A DNA stretch of 64,000 nucleotides from contig JAFUAB010000034.1 in assembly GCA_017460885.1 (NCBI GenBank), positions 1 to 64,000 of the forward strand, given 5' to 3'. The translations under genes and the position numbers were made by a program. A model generated the notes under the pieces. That model searched no databases and was not told where the DNA came from. It saw nothing but the letters and a program-made list of their open reading frames with translations. Source of the DNA: Lachnospiraceae bacterium. Lineage in GTDB: Bacteria; Bacillota; Clostridia; Lachnospirales; Lachnospiraceae. How positions within the stretch are numbered: the stretch's first letter is position 1; every line of letters starts with the position of its first letter. Below, piece by piece: positions 53,501 through 62,574 of this stretch.

Positions 53501-55935
53501 CCTTTGCCGGAATGACGGGACTTAAATCCTTCGATATGACCGGCGGTGAAGAGATCGGTGATTATGCATTCTTTGGATGCGAGGATCTGGATGATGTCTC
53601 GATATCCGGAGATGTTACAACTCTGGGCTTAAGACCCTTCAGAGACTGCGAATCCCTTGAGTATGTGAATTTCACGGGAAGTAACTTTACATGTGACAAC
53701 GCGATCATTTTTGGACTGACCAACGGCACCAGGACCAATGTCGTCGAGTGCCTTGAGACCAGAGGTTACAGGGCGCCGGGCGGTAGCGGAACAAACGGAA
53801 GTACAACGATCTCGGCGGATGAGCTGTCTACCATAACATCGATGTCCGAAGAGGCTTTTATGAACTGTGACAGCATCGAGACAGTGGAACTGGGTGATGC
53901 CGCCGGACTGACTGTTATCCCGGAGAGAGCATTTGCCGGTACTGACCAGTTGTATACGGTTACGCTTCCGGAGAGCCTGACAAATATCTATAAGGATGCA
54001 TTCCTCGACAGCAATGTCAGAAATGTTTCCATCCCGGGACTAAATACAGATATCGCGGATGAATATGTATTCGGACAGACGGAGCATGGAGATGATGATA
54101 AGTATAACGGATATCATTCCGACGGCAATAACAACATACTGATCGATTCATCCAAGATACCGCAGAACGAGAATAACCCCTATGTGTCCAAGAATCTCGT
54201 AGACAGGAATGTTACTTTCTATACACCCTTGCAGCCTACCGCATCCCGTGCGGCCAATTACGCTTCGGACAAGCCGTTCATATCTACGTCCGCAGCCGCT
54301 ATCAAATATAAGGTTTATTTCTATGATAATAAGGCTTCCGATCCGACTATACCGTATGATCTGCAGGAGGTAGAATACGGCGGATATGCGGCCAATCCGA
54401 ATCCTGCTCCCGCGCATGCCGGATTTACTTTCGACGGATGGTATTTAAACGGCACGACTCGTACCGATGTGCCTACCTATGAGATCACCGGAAATACCAA
54501 TTTTACCGCTATCTATGAAGGTGATACGGTCAAGGTAACATTCCTTGTGGAATCGTTCGATGATGAGGGCAATTATGCCGGATATACCGAGTATAATGTT
54601 CAGACTATCCCTTATGGTACAAACGCATCCACACCCTCACCGGCTCCGACCAGAGAGGGATACACCTTCCTGGGTTGGGACAAGGATTATTCAAATGTAA
54701 CAGAGGATCTGGAGGTAAAGGCACGTTTTGAAAAAAAGGACACTACAGATCTTCACCATGTCGTATTCTACAATTATGACGACACCATAGTCAGTGAGCA
54801 GTACGTCGCCGACGGATTTGCGGCGGAAACGCCTACCTCGCCAACCAGGAGCGGATATAAGTTTACCGGATGGAAGCCTTCGGATTTTACAAATGTTACC
54901 TCCGATATGACTATTTACGCATATTATGAGAAGAGCGGTTCTTCCGGCGGCGGATCCTCGGGCGGTTCTTCCGGTGGATCGTCAGGCGGGGGATCGTCTT
55001 CGGGAGGCGGTTCATCAGGTGGAAACTCATCAGATAGCAGTTCGTCCACTGCCAAGAAATATACGGTTACTGTTGTTAACGGCTCCGGAAGCGGCACTTA
55101 CGAAGAGGGTTCAACCGTTATCATCACAGCTAATGACCCTGCATCGGGCAAGCAGTTCGATAAGTGGACCACGGGGGATGCCACGCTGGCAAGTACTTCA
55201 TTATCCGCCACTACATTTAAGATGCCCGGCAAGAATGTTACGGTAACCGCTAACTATAAGGACGGCTCCAATTCCGTTAAATATGCCACTGGCAATGCTT
55301 CCAGACCGCCGGTTACCGGCTCAACGGCTACCGGAGCACCATCCGCAGCAGCTCCGACAGGCAATACCCAGGTACAGGTCTCCAGACCCGGCGTGACCGG
55401 TACGGATATTGCATCTGCCAGGGTAAGAGGCTCGAACGACAGCTTTATAGTCAAGGTCACCGAGACAAATGATGCAACCAATGCGGTTGAAAATGCTTTG
55501 AACAACAGATACGGCGGACTTGATTCACTCATGTACTGGCCCTGTGATATCAGCCTTTATGATTCCACCGGTACAACCAAGATTGCCAACACTTCGGGAC
55601 TGCAGGTCGAAGTCACGCTTCCGATTCCGGATGAACTCAGAGGATACGGCGGCAATAATCATGTAGCCGCTGTTAACAACAATCAGCTGGAGGAGCTGCC
55701 TACGAGATTCAATACGGTAAACGGTGTTCCGACGGTCACCTTTACGGCTACCCACTTTTCGCCGTACGTGATCTATGTGGATACCAATAATCTGAACGCT
55801 TCACAGATGCTGGATGCTTCGCCCAAGACCGGAGATCCCATACATCCGAAATGGTTCTTTGCCATCGGCCTTTTTGCCACATCTATAATCTTCTTCCTCA
55901 AGAAGGACAAAAAGGTGAGTGTGGCCGCAGCCTGA
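50572..55935 (+). CDS. Sortase-anchored BspA/InlB-type repeat surface protein
   Basis: A 1787-aa cell-wall protein. Basic N-terminus (to residue 33), signal-peptide core ~35-50, and probable cleavage after VESTRA. Leucine-rich repeats of the BspA (LRR_5) type occur near 420-570, 700-790 and 930-1170, recognisable as IGDYAFYRCTALGSVTF and similar. Three Listeria/Bacteroides InlB-type B repeats follow (GFTFDGWYLNG, GYTFLGWDKDY, GYKFTGWKPSD; ~1245-1450), then a Ser/Gly linker (~1454-1495), one divergent repeat (KQFDKWTTGD) and a C-terminal domain. SPKTG (1750-1754), a hydrophobic stretch and KKDKK form the sorting signal. GAGGAG precedes the ATG. Probably adhesion or host/plant-surface interaction; ligand unknown. 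Confidence 0.93.
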   Translation: MANKTANTSGKGSTSGNKPKTGKRRMRKQIRKTLGGLFLASAIVVAAIPVESTRAQSVPGQDYAAIDKDIVRAVHYSDSHNNSYEAINGQNADTTWQSKVPYINTNEQVYVDETMTYQFAFVKEDSASTDYYAVILGAKSSAVDSSGSLTIPDTVDAYYAYASNTSSGRFSYCAVNKSGKFLYYLSSAQKSDNLQGLSFKVENFHPIRSDFIPSGIPSSLSAYDVCSIDYNTTEVRPEEWENSTSITTFPYSSVGSIPTNEGTGFGSINYGDYCYVQTYAEFDTDGTIDENGNYVGNWNLNKKAYYEVTPNYVKSYVPCFIDNVDTWSPNGIDVELYYWNKSTDPVLTDESGFTSILNSTDAAVQRVYECEVRYIGMQTVQAKYDSDGNDTGTWMVTDPTTVTTGSIITEHPEYGVFYNMGNLRNLVIGDKLAGIGDYAFYRCTALGSVTFSNQLNTIGNGAFMGCNNLREINLDPWTNLSVIGASAFEGCSGLSSFDLPVHVFAVGDNAFKDCTGLTNFYMCGENSGDSSANMNLNIVGYNAFNNCSGLQFLEFPNTLTQKMPVHYLDGCTGLQYIKANNNQFDIIDGDPDVDGGYGGSYSESVERNTFHHDSASVDACDIDDWLTTVPDSFYFEGNDGTAIHQTSKDHSAAFLYDDTDNAGCFEIVVYCEDEPAHANTFVVDTNNNLVSSDIDPNCHVITIPGNVGGYGVSTIAPDSFAFNCNLYKVYIPASVNTIGSGAFKGCHNLNTVYFTEPYNYGLTIGTDAFDTQDFSGSHDGGCPGMSATPSLSFVGAIDGNYAPYAYAMDANNNINVGSQPRTYITYYSGWPTFLQVQYNPDRQSTGDENELIAYPTRDYLNKMNDLYKTNAETALSTYPFMSREDFDDLNTAIAGWSDPSYPSGYSEDQITCADSIKKIDVPYGVESIKEGLFSNVDSDGNVVDTTLGGTSGRNDNGANTDLEEITLNSIKTVDPYTFAGMTGLKSFDMTGGEEIGDYAFFGCEDLDDVSISGDVTTLGLRPFRDCESLEYVNFTGSNFTCDNAIIFGLTNGTRTNVVECLETRGYRAPGGSGTNGSTTISADELSTITSMSEEAFMNCDSIETVELGDAAGLTVIPERAFAGTDQLYTVTLPESLTNIYKDAFLDSNVRNVSIPGLNTDIADEYVFGQTEHGDDDKYNGYHSDGNNNILIDSSKIPQNENNPYVSKNLVDRNVTFYTPLQPTASRAANYASDKPFISTSAAAIKYKVYFYDNKASDPTIPYDLQEVEYGGYAANPNPAPAHAGFTFDGWYLNGTTRTDVPTYEITGNTNFTAIYEGDTVKVTFLVESFDDEGNYAGYTEYNVQTIPYGTNASTPSPAPTREGYTFLGWDKDYSNVTEDLEVKARFEKKDTTDLHHVVFYNYDDTIVSEQYVADGFAAETPTSPTRSGYKFTGWKPSDFTNVTSDMTIYAYYEKSGSSGGGSSGGSSGGSSGGGSSSGGGSSGGNSSDSSSSTAKKYTVTVVNGSGSGTYEEGSTVIITANDPASGKQFDKWTTGDATLASTSLSATTFKMPGKNVTVTANYKDGSNSVKYATGNASRPPVTGSTATGAPSAAAPTGNTQVQVSRPGVTGTDIASARVRGSNDSFIVKVTETNDATNAVENALNNRYGGLDSLMYWPCDISLYDSTGTTKIANTSGLQVEVTLPIPDELRGYGGNNHVAAVNNNQLEELPTRFNTVNGVPTVTFTATHFSPYVIYVDTNNLNASQMLDASPKTGDPIHPKWFFAIGLFATSIIFFLKKDKKVSVAAA

Positions 55936-55978
55936 TGACAGCTTAGGATATATTGACGAAATATCGGCATAAACTTGA

Positions 55979-56025
55979 AAAATATAGCCTAAAAGAGTAT
56001 TATCTTTTAGGTTATATTTTTTTTT
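55979..56025 (+). terminator. Intrinsic terminator after the surface protein
   Basis: AATATAGCCTAAAAGA (55981-55996) pairs with TCTTTTAGGTTATATT (56003-56018), one wobble pair, six-base loop, followed by nine T residues. A very strong terminator; the next ribosome site GGAGG lies just beyond it. Confidence 0.92.
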
Positions 56026-56042
56026 GAACAGGAGGTTAGATC

Positions 56043-57131
56043 ATGTGGAATCGTAAAGATTTAAAAGCTAATGCAAGAGAAGCGTTTAAAGCAAATTACT
56101 GGCCCTGCGTGCTTATACCATTTATTCCGGTTGCTGTCGGGATGCTTTTGGGATTGCTGATGACAGTAAAGATGTTCTCTAATGTGAATGAACTGGTGGA
56201 TGCGGCTCAATCAGCCACTGACGGAGATTATTTATCGTATTATTTTATAATATTCGGCAGTATGTCCTCAATGATAAGCATATCATCCCTGCTCAGCATT
56301 TTTGTATTGAATCCGTTGTCTGTCGGTATAGCCAGGTTTTTCCTTGTGAACAGCTATACTCCCGCAGAGGTTGGTGAGGTAACCGATGGGTTCAAAGGTG
56401 GAAAATATCTCAAATCCGTAGGTACACTGTTCCTGATGGGACTCGCAATATCCGCCGGACTGTTTTTATTCTATATTCCCGGCTTTATACTTATGTATTC
56501 CTACAGACTGGTTCCCTTTATTCTTGCGGATGATCCTGATGTTTCATCCTTTGATGCGCTTAAGCGTTCGCGTCAGCTTATGAAGGGGAACAAGTGGAAG
56601 TCATTCGTCCTGGATCTGAGTTTTATCGGATGGCTGATCCTTTCTGTTTTTACGTTTGGTTTACTGTCCATCTTCTGGACACTTCCGTATATATATGCAA
56701 CTGAAGCAGAGCTTTACAGAGCGATCATAGAGATCAATACTCCTTCGGCTCCGAATGCGTATAACGGGCAGCCGGACTACTATGGGGGACAGCCTTATCA
56801 GAACGTTTCACCCATGCAGAATGCATATCAGCATCCTGTAAACGAACAGCCTGTACAGGATCAATATCAGCAGCCTGTAAACGAACAGCCCGTACAGGAT
56901 CAATACCGGCAGCCTGTAAACGAACAGCCCGTACAGGATCAATACCGGCAGCCTGTTACAGAACAGCCTGTTCAGAATGATTATCAGCAGCCTGTAAACG
57001 AACAGCCCATGCAGAATGAATACGTACAGCCCGATCCCGTGGCAGATGCAGCAGGATCAACACAGGATCCCTCAGATACAAATGCTTCATATACGGATAC
57101 GACCGATACAGATAATAACGGAGAAGCATAA
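56043..57131 (+). CDS. DUF975-like membrane protein with tandem-repeat tail
   Basis: A 362-aa protein with about five hydrophobic segments in the first 220 residues; WNRKDLKANAREAFKANYW at the N-terminus and FDALKRSRQLMKGNKWKSF in the middle match the DUF975 family, whose role is unknown. The C-terminal ~130 residues are a hydrophilic Gln/Pro/Tyr-rich tail containing five copies of a 13-residue unit (QPVNEQPVQDQYR type). GGAGG precedes ATG 56043. The tail is probably disordered and cytosolic or exposed; its copy number may vary. Confidence 0.82.
   Translation: MWNRKDLKANAREAFKANYWPCVLIPFIPVAVGMLLGLLMTVKMFSNVNELVDAAQSATDGDYLSYYFIIFGSMSSMISISSLLSIFVLNPLSVGIARFFLVNSYTPAEVGEVTDGFKGGKYLKSVGTLFLMGLAISAGLFLFYIPGFILMYSYRLVPFILADDPDVSSFDALKRSRQLMKGNKWKSFVLDLSFIGWLILSVFTFGLLSIFWTLPYIYATEAELYRAIIEINTPSAPNAYNGQPDYYGGQPYQNVSPMQNAYQHPVNEQPVQDQYQQPVNEQPVQDQYRQPVNEQPVQDQYRQPVTEQPVQNDYQQPVNEQPMQNEYVQPDPVADAAGSTQDPSDTNASYTDTTDTDNNGEA
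56832..57026. repeat. Five tandem 39-bp repeats within a coding region
   Basis: Five in-frame units of exactly 39 bases (56832-56870, 56871-56909, 56910-56948, 56949-56987, 56988-57026) each beginning CAGCCTGT or a close variant. Units 2 and 3 are identical; units 4 and 5 have diverged. They encode the Gln/Pro-rich tail. Confidence 0.93.
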
Positions 57132-57143
57132 ACTGTTAACAAC

Positions 57144-57833
57144 ATGAAAGACAATGATGTAAAAAAAGAAGTTACGGATAAGTATTCACTCAGAGGCAGG
57201 GTCTATAACAGGCTTCGTGAAGATATCCTGAGCGGAAGGCTTAAAGAAAACGAAGAGCTTAAGGAGATCGCCATAGGTGAAGAGCTTGGCGTAAGCCGTA
57301 CTCCTGTCAGGGAGGCATTCAGACAGCTGGAGCTGGAAGGCCTTATTACGATAGTTCCCAACAAAGGCGCCTTTGTTACGGGTATAACCGCTAAGGATGT
57401 TAAAGACATCTATATGATACGGTCACACCTTGAGGGACTCTGCGCGAGACTGGCATGTGATTATATATCCGATGCACAGCTCGAGGAGATGGAGGAGAAT
57501 ATTTATCTTGCCAGTTTCCATGCTTCCAAAGGACATATGGATCAGCTTGCCGAGCTTGATAACAGGTTCCACGAGATCATGTATGAGGCATGTAATTCAA
57601 AAATGCTGGAGAATCTGCTCAGAGATTATCATCAGTATGTAATGAGGATCAGGCGTAAAACTCTGTCAAGCAGCAGGGGAACGGTATCCAATGAAGAGCA
57701 TCGCTCGATCATGCAGGCGATAAAGGACCGTGACAAGGTCGAAGCAGAGAGACTTGCCAATCTGCATATAACCAATGCTTACGAAAATATGGTCAAAAAC
57801 GGTCTGTACGACCTGTACGGAGAACCTGACTGA
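57144..57833 (+). CDS. GntR family transcriptional regulator (FCD domain)
   Basis: A 229-aa DNA-binding regulator. The winged helix (residues ~14-80) shows RVYNRLREDILSGRLKENEE and GVSRTPVREAFRQLELEGLI; the FadR-type C-terminal domain includes MIRSHLEGLCARLA, DNRFHEIMYEACN and EEHRSIMQAIKDRD with metal-ligand-like Asp/His residues. It starts 12 bases after the DUF975 gene and precedes icd by about 100 bases, so it may control icd or itself, but the effector is unknown. Confidence 0.92.
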   Translation: MKDNDVKKEVTDKYSLRGRVYNRLREDILSGRLKENEELKEIAIGEELGVSRTPVREAFRQLELEGLITIVPNKGAFVTGITAKDVKDIYMIRSHLEGLCARLACDYISDAQLEEMEENIYLASFHASKGHMDQLAELDNRFHEIMYEACNSKMLENLLRDYHQYVMRIRRKTLSSSRGTVSNEEHRSIMQAIKDRDKVEAERLANLHITNAYENMVKNGLYDLYGEPD

Positions 57834-57936
57834 TGAAATGCCGATTAATTCAGAGTTCCCCTAAATCTCCGTTTGTTTTGCGAACAGCAGCGTAACGGTT
57901 GACCGGTATCACATAATCTGAGAAAAGGAGACTTAT

Positions 57937-59145
57937 ATGGAAAAGATACAAATGACAACACCTCTGGTGGAGATGGACGGAGACGAGATGACCAGGATCA
58001 TCTGGCAGATGATCAAGGATGAACTGATCCTTCCGTTTATAGATCTGAAGACCGAATACTATGATCTGGGACTTGAACATCGAAACGAAACCGATGATCA
58101 GGTTACGATTGACAGCGCCGAAGCTACAAAGAGGCTGGGAGTTGCGGTAAAATGCGCGACCATTACCCCCAATGCCGCCAGGGTTGAAGAGTATAAGCTC
58201 AAGAAAATGTGGAAGAGCCCCAACGGAACCATCCGTGCGGCTCTCGACGGTACGGTATTTCGCGCTCCCATAGTTGTTAAGGGTATAGAACCCTGCGTAA
58301 GGAACTGGAAGAAGCCCATCACTCTGGCAAGACATGCATACGGAGATGTATACAAAAACGTCGAGATCCGTGTCCCCGGAGCAGGTAAGGCCGAACTGGT
58401 ATATACCGCTGCCGATGGAACAGAGACCAGAGAGGTGATCAACGAATTCAAGGGCGCCGGAGTGATCCAGGGTATTCACAATACAGATGCTTCCATCACA
58501 AGCTTCGCCCACAGCTGTTTCAAATATGCAATAGATACCAAGCAGAACCTCTGGTTCTCCACCAAAGACACGATATCCAAGACCTACGATCACAGATTCA
58601 AGGATATTTTTCAGGAAATATATGACAGTGATTACAAGACTCAGTTTGAAGAGATGGGACTGGAGTATTTTTATACGCTTATAGATGACGCTGTTGCACG
58701 TGTTATGAAGAGTAAAGGCGGCTTTATCTGGGCCTGCAAGAACTACGACGGTGACGTTATGAGCGATATGATCTCATCTGCCTTCGGTTCGCTGGCGATG
58801 ATGACTTCGGTCCTCGTAAGTCCCAGCGGCGTATACGAATATGAGGCAGCTCACGGTACTGTCCAGAGGCATTATTATAAGCATCTGGCAGGAGAAGAGA
58901 CATCAACCAATTCCGTAGCCACAATCTTTGCATGGACGGGAGCACTGCGTAAACGCGGTGAGCTTGACGGGATTGACGCCCTTGTCAGCTTTGCGGATGA
59001 TCTGGAACGTGCGGTACTCTGGACAATAGAGTCCGGCAGAATGACCAAGGATCTTGCTCTGATCACGTCCCGCGATGATGTGATAGTATTGAATACGGAG
59101 CAGTTCATCAAAGCTGTCAGGAAGAAGTATGAGGAGATCGCGTAG
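57937..59145 (+). CDS. icd: NADP-dependent isocitrate dehydrogenase (eukaryotic-type)
   Basis: Oxidative decarboxylation of isocitrate to 2-oxoglutarate in the cytoplasm, giving NADPH and the glutamate precursor. The 402-aa sequence is of the homodimeric, eukaryote-like subfamily: [57 protein letters not shown] and [11 protein letters not shown] are diagnostic. AAAAGGAGA precedes the ATG. Citrate synthase and aconitase are not in the window, so an incomplete cycle supplying glutamate is possible. Confidence 0.96.
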   Translation: MEKIQMTTPLVEMDGDEMTRIIWQMIKDELILPFIDLKTEYYDLGLEHRNETDDQVTIDSAEATKRLGVAVKCATITPNAARVEEYKLKKMWKSPNGTIRAALDGTVFRAPIVVKGIEPCVRNWKKPITLARHAYGDVYKNVEIRVPGAGKAELVYTAADGTETREVINEFKGAGVIQGIHNTDASITSFAHSCFKYAIDTKQNLWFSTKDTISKTYDHRFKDIFQEIYDSDYKTQFEEMGLEYFYTLIDDAVARVMKSKGGFIWACKNYDGDVMSDMISSAFGSLAMMTSVLVSPSGVYEYEAAHGTVQRHYYKHLAGEETSTNSVATIFAWTGALRKRGELDGIDALVSFADDLERAVLWTIESGRMTKDLALITSRDDVIVLNTEQFIKAVRKKYEEIA

Positions 59146-59209
59146 TGATAGCTGATGATCAATTCCTTTGCTTACGCGATGACAATACGGATGCGGGATA
59201 TGTTCAGCT

Positions 59210-61138
59210 ATGATCCTTTCTGTTGCAAATATTTCAAAATCATATAATGAAGTGCCTGTGCTGAAAAATGCCTCCTTTCATATCGAGGAGCATGCAAGAT
59301 GCGGTATAGTAGGTGTCAACGGCGCCGGAAAAACGACTCTTATACGTATCATTATGGGGCTGGAGCAGCCCGACAGCGGTGAGGTTCATATTTCAAGGGA
59401 TTATTCCAAAGGATACCTCGAACAGGATGTATCCACCAGATTTGACACCACGGTGATGCAGGTTCTGGTAAATACCAGACAGGACATACTTGATCTTGAA
59501 AGCCGGATCGCTGAAATGGAAGCGGCCAGCTCCGAGGTTGAGTCTGACAGACTTGACGAGCATGCAAGGATACTGGCTTCGCTGAGAGATAAGTACGAAG
59601 CTTTGGACGGTTATTCATACAGGAGTCATGTAAACGGTATCTTTAAAGGTCTTGGATTTTGTGATGCCGATGCCGAAAAGAATGCCGATACCCTGTCCGG
59701 CGGTGAGAAGATGAGGCTTAAGCTTGGATGCACCCTGCTTGCCGCACCGGATATACTTATACTGGATGAGCCGACAAACCATCTGGATATCAACTCTCTG
59801 ACCTGGCTTGAAGGATATCTGAAGGGCTATAACGGGGCTGTTATTGTCGTAAGCCACGACAGATATTTTCTGGACAGGATAGTTGATCAGATAGTCGAGA
59901 TAGATTGCGGTGAAGTGAATTCTTTCACGGAAAATTACAGTCAGTATGCCGTCAAAAAGGAGATGCTCCGTACCGAAAGGATGAACCGCTATCTGGCGCA
60001 GCAGAGGGATATAGCCCATCAGGAGGAGGTTATCCGCAGACTTCAGTCCTTTAACCGTGAAAAGAGCATCAAAAGGGCCGAGAGCCGCAAAAAACTGCTG
60101 GCCAGGATGGATGTTATCGAAAAGCCGCGTGAGATCAATACCGAGATGAAGATAGTCCTGACACCCTCGATAGAGAGCGGAATGGATGTGTTAAGTCTGC
60201 GGGATGTCGGTAAATCCTTCGGCAGCCGTTCTCTGTTTGAACATGTGGATCTGGAGATAAAACGCGGAGAACATACGGTCATGATCGGAGATAACGGCAC
60301 CGGCAAGACCACGCTGCTCAAGATGATCAACGGACTTATACCTCCGGATTCGGGTTCCATCACATACGGAACCAAGGTTCATATAGCGTACTACGATCAG
60401 GAGCATCATGTCCTGAACGATAATAAGACCCTGTTTCAGGAGATCTCAGATGCGTATCCCAAAATGACAGAGACCGAGATCAGGAATACGCTTGCTGCAT
60501 TTCTGTTTACCGGAGATGAGGTTTTTAAGGAGATAGGAACGTTATCCGGCGGTGAAAAGGGCCGTGTATCCCTGGCTAAGCTGATGCTTTCGGATGCCAA
60601 TCTGCTGATACTGGATGAGCCTACAAACCATTTGGATATCACCTCCAGGGAAATACTGGAAGATGCGATCAATCATTATACCGGTACAGTTCTGGCGGTT
60701 TCTCATGACAGATATTTTATCGACAGAACCGCAGAACGTATAATAGAACTGTATGATCGTAAGTTTACGGTATACGAGGGAGATTATACCTATTATCTCT
60801 ATAAAAGTGAGGAGCTGAAGGCCTCAGGTGTCGTCGGGAGAACGAACGGGGCATATAACGGTACGGATAACATACAGTCGGATCCCGGATCCGGAGCTCT
60901 GGATTATCAGGCTCAGAAGAGAGAGCAGGCTCTGAAGAGAAAACGGGCAAATGACATAAAAAAATGCGAGGAGGAGATTGATTTTCTCGAGACTGAAGTA
61001 AGCGAACTGGAGGAACAGATGTGCCGGCCCGATATCGCAGTCAATTCTGTTAAACTTCAGGAGCTCAGCGGGAAAAGGGACGCAGATAACGAACGATTAA
61101 AAGAGCTCTATGATCTGTGGGAAGAACTTTCGACATGA
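59210..61138 (+). CDS. ABC-F family ATPase
   Basis: A soluble protein with two ABC domains and no membrane segments, of the ribosome-associated ABC-F class. Walker A GVNGAGKTT and GDNGTGKTT, signatures LSGGEKMRLKLG and LSGGEKGRVSLA, Walker B LILDEPTNHLD in both halves, and the ~80-residue inter-domain linker (EEVIRRLQSFNREKSIKRAE) are present. A C-terminal coiled coil (~570-640) is typical of the Uup/YdiF branch. The ribosome site is weak. Translation-factor or resistance role cannot be separated from sequence alone. Confidence 0.92.
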   Translation: MILSVANISKSYNEVPVLKNASFHIEEHARCGIVGVNGAGKTTLIRIIMGLEQPDSGEVHISRDYSKGYLEQDVSTRFDTTVMQVLVNTRQDILDLESRIAEMEAASSEVESDRLDEHARILASLRDKYEALDGYSYRSHVNGIFKGLGFCDADAEKNADTLSGGEKMRLKLGCTLLAAPDILILDEPTNHLDINSLTWLEGYLKGYNGAVIVVSHDRYFLDRIVDQIVEIDCGEVNSFTENYSQYAVKKEMLRTERMNRYLAQQRDIAHQEEVIRRLQSFNREKSIKRAESRKKLLARMDVIEKPREINTEMKIVLTPSIESGMDVLSLRDVGKSFGSRSLFEHVDLEIKRGEHTVMIGDNGTGKTTLLKMINGLIPPDSGSITYGTKVHIAYYDQEHHVLNDNKTLFQEISDAYPKMTETEIRNTLAAFLFTGDEVFKEIGTLSGGEKGRVSLAKLMLSDANLLILDEPTNHLDITSREILEDAINHYTGTVLAVSHDRYFIDRTAERIIELYDRKFTVYEGDYTYYLYKSEELKASGVVGRTNGAYNGTDNIQSDPGSGALDYQAQKREQALKRKRANDIKKCEEEIDFLETEVSELEEQMCRPDIAVNSVKLQELSGKRDADNERLKELYDLWEELST

Positions 61139-62574
61139 GTAAAGAAGTATACGGAGAAGAAAATGAACTGCTGGATCCCTCGAGGTATCCGGTGGAGCAG
61201 TTGCCTCTTGTTGAGGACTTTAATAAACGATTGAAGCAGATAATGGGTATCGTCACTGCCCTGGGTAAGGATTATCATACGATCTGGCGGATAAATATGA
61301 CCGATCTGAGCATGCAGCTGTACAGAAGTACGGGGCATAAAGCGTCTGTCAGAGCGGTCGAGCTCGGAAATGAACTCAACAATTATGATGAGTTTATGAG
61401 AGAGTATGTGGATAGATATGTTGTCGATAACTCCGAGAATATTTCCAGGTATGTTGCTTCTGAGGAAATACTTGAACGTATCAGCACCGGAGAATTATTT
61501 ACAGTCGATTATATGCGTATGTCCGATGATAACGAACTGACCTATCATCAGATGGCCTTTGCCCTTGCGGGAGCACCCGGAGAGACAGACTGCTTCATAC
61601 TTGCCTTTAAGGATATCGATGATCTGATACGTAAGCATATCAGCGAACAAAGATATCTGAAGGAACAGCTCGATATAGTGGATGCGCTAAGCCGTGACTA
61701 TTACAATGTTTTTAAGATAGATATCAATACAGGATTTGTGGTGATCCTTAAGCTGGACGGATATGTGACAAAGGGTATGGATAAACCCAGTGATAAGCAG
61801 TATCCCTACGAGATGCTTTACAGACAGTATATCAAGGACAGGGTTTATATCGAGGATCAGTCTGCGATGCTTGATGAGATGTCGCTAAATACGGTCAGGG
61901 AGATCCTGAAATATCAGGATGAGTATGTTGCCAGTTACCGTGTCCTTGATAACGGCGAGATACATTATTATCAGTTTACGTATCTTCCGATCAATCCGCA
62001 GAACATTGACAGTGGCGTACTTGCCGGATTCAAGAATGTAGATGATATCGTTGAGTCCGCACGTGAGCGCGAAGCACTGGTCGTGATGGCCGAGACCGAC
62101 CTTATGACCGGTATCTACAACAGGGGAAGCGGTGAGGCCAAGGTTATCGAGGCTTTGGCCATGCACTATTCCGGCATGTTGTGCATCGTGGATATCGATG
62201 AATTCAAATCGATCAACGATACCTACGGTCATGATGTGGGCGATAAGGTTATCCGCGGCATTGCCGGCATCATCAGCGGAGAGTTCCGTGAAAGGGATAT
62301 AGTTTTCAGACTCGGCGGCGATGAATTTGCGGTATTTGCCATCGGAGTGATCGACGAGGATACGGGAAGAGGGCTGATCGATCGTATTTTCGGTAAGATC
62401 GAGTCCATGGATATTCCGGAAATGACCGGTAAGAAGGTAACGGTCAGTGTCGGCGCGGTCCTGTCAGAAGGTGTCAACGGCTCGGGTTTTGATGAGCTGT
62501 ACAAGCAGGCTGATTCGTGTGTTTATAAGAGTAAACTGGCCGACGGCAGTATGGTGTCATTTTATCATTCATGA
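61135..62574 (+). CDS. Diguanylate cyclase (GGDEF) with N-terminal sensor region
   Basis: Makes cyclic-di-GMP. The active site GGDEF is intact at residues 394-398, and an RERD inhibitory site sits five residues upstream, so feedback inhibition is expected. The preceding ~310 residues contain two PAS-like segments (VTALGKDYHTIWRINMTDLS and VDALSRDYYNVFKIDINTGF share a pattern) without membrane helices, so the protein is cytosolic. ATG 61135 overlaps the ABC-F stop (ATGA). A propeller sensor gene starts at its stop codon and may belong to the same pathway. Confidence 0.93.
   Translation: MSKEVYGEENELLDPSRYPVEQLPLVEDFNKRLKQIMGIVTALGKDYHTIWRINMTDLSMQLYRSTGHKASVRAVELGNELNNYDEFMREYVDRYVVDNSENISRYVASEEILERISTGELFTVDYMRMSDDNELTYHQMAFALAGAPGETDCFILAFKDIDDLIRKHISEQRYLKEQLDIVDALSRDYYNVFKIDINTGFVVILKLDGYVTKGMDKPSDKQYPYEMLYRQYIKDRVYIEDQSAMLDEMSLNTVREILKYQDEYVASYRVLDNGEIHYYQFTYLPINPQNIDSGVLAGFKNVDDIVESAREREALVVMAETDLMTGIYNRGSGEAKVIEALAMHYSGMLCIVDIDEFKSINDTYGHDVGDKVIRGIAGIISGEFRERDIVFRLGGDEFAVFAIGVIDEDTGRGLIDRIFGKIESMDIPEMTGKKVTVSVGAVLSEGVNGSGFDELYKQADSCVYKSKLADGSMVSFYHS

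Noticed and set aside
56832-57026. Regular 39-bp units taken as a possible CRISPR array
   Set aside because: Units are contiguous with no unique spacers and keep a reading frame; they are coding tandem repeats.
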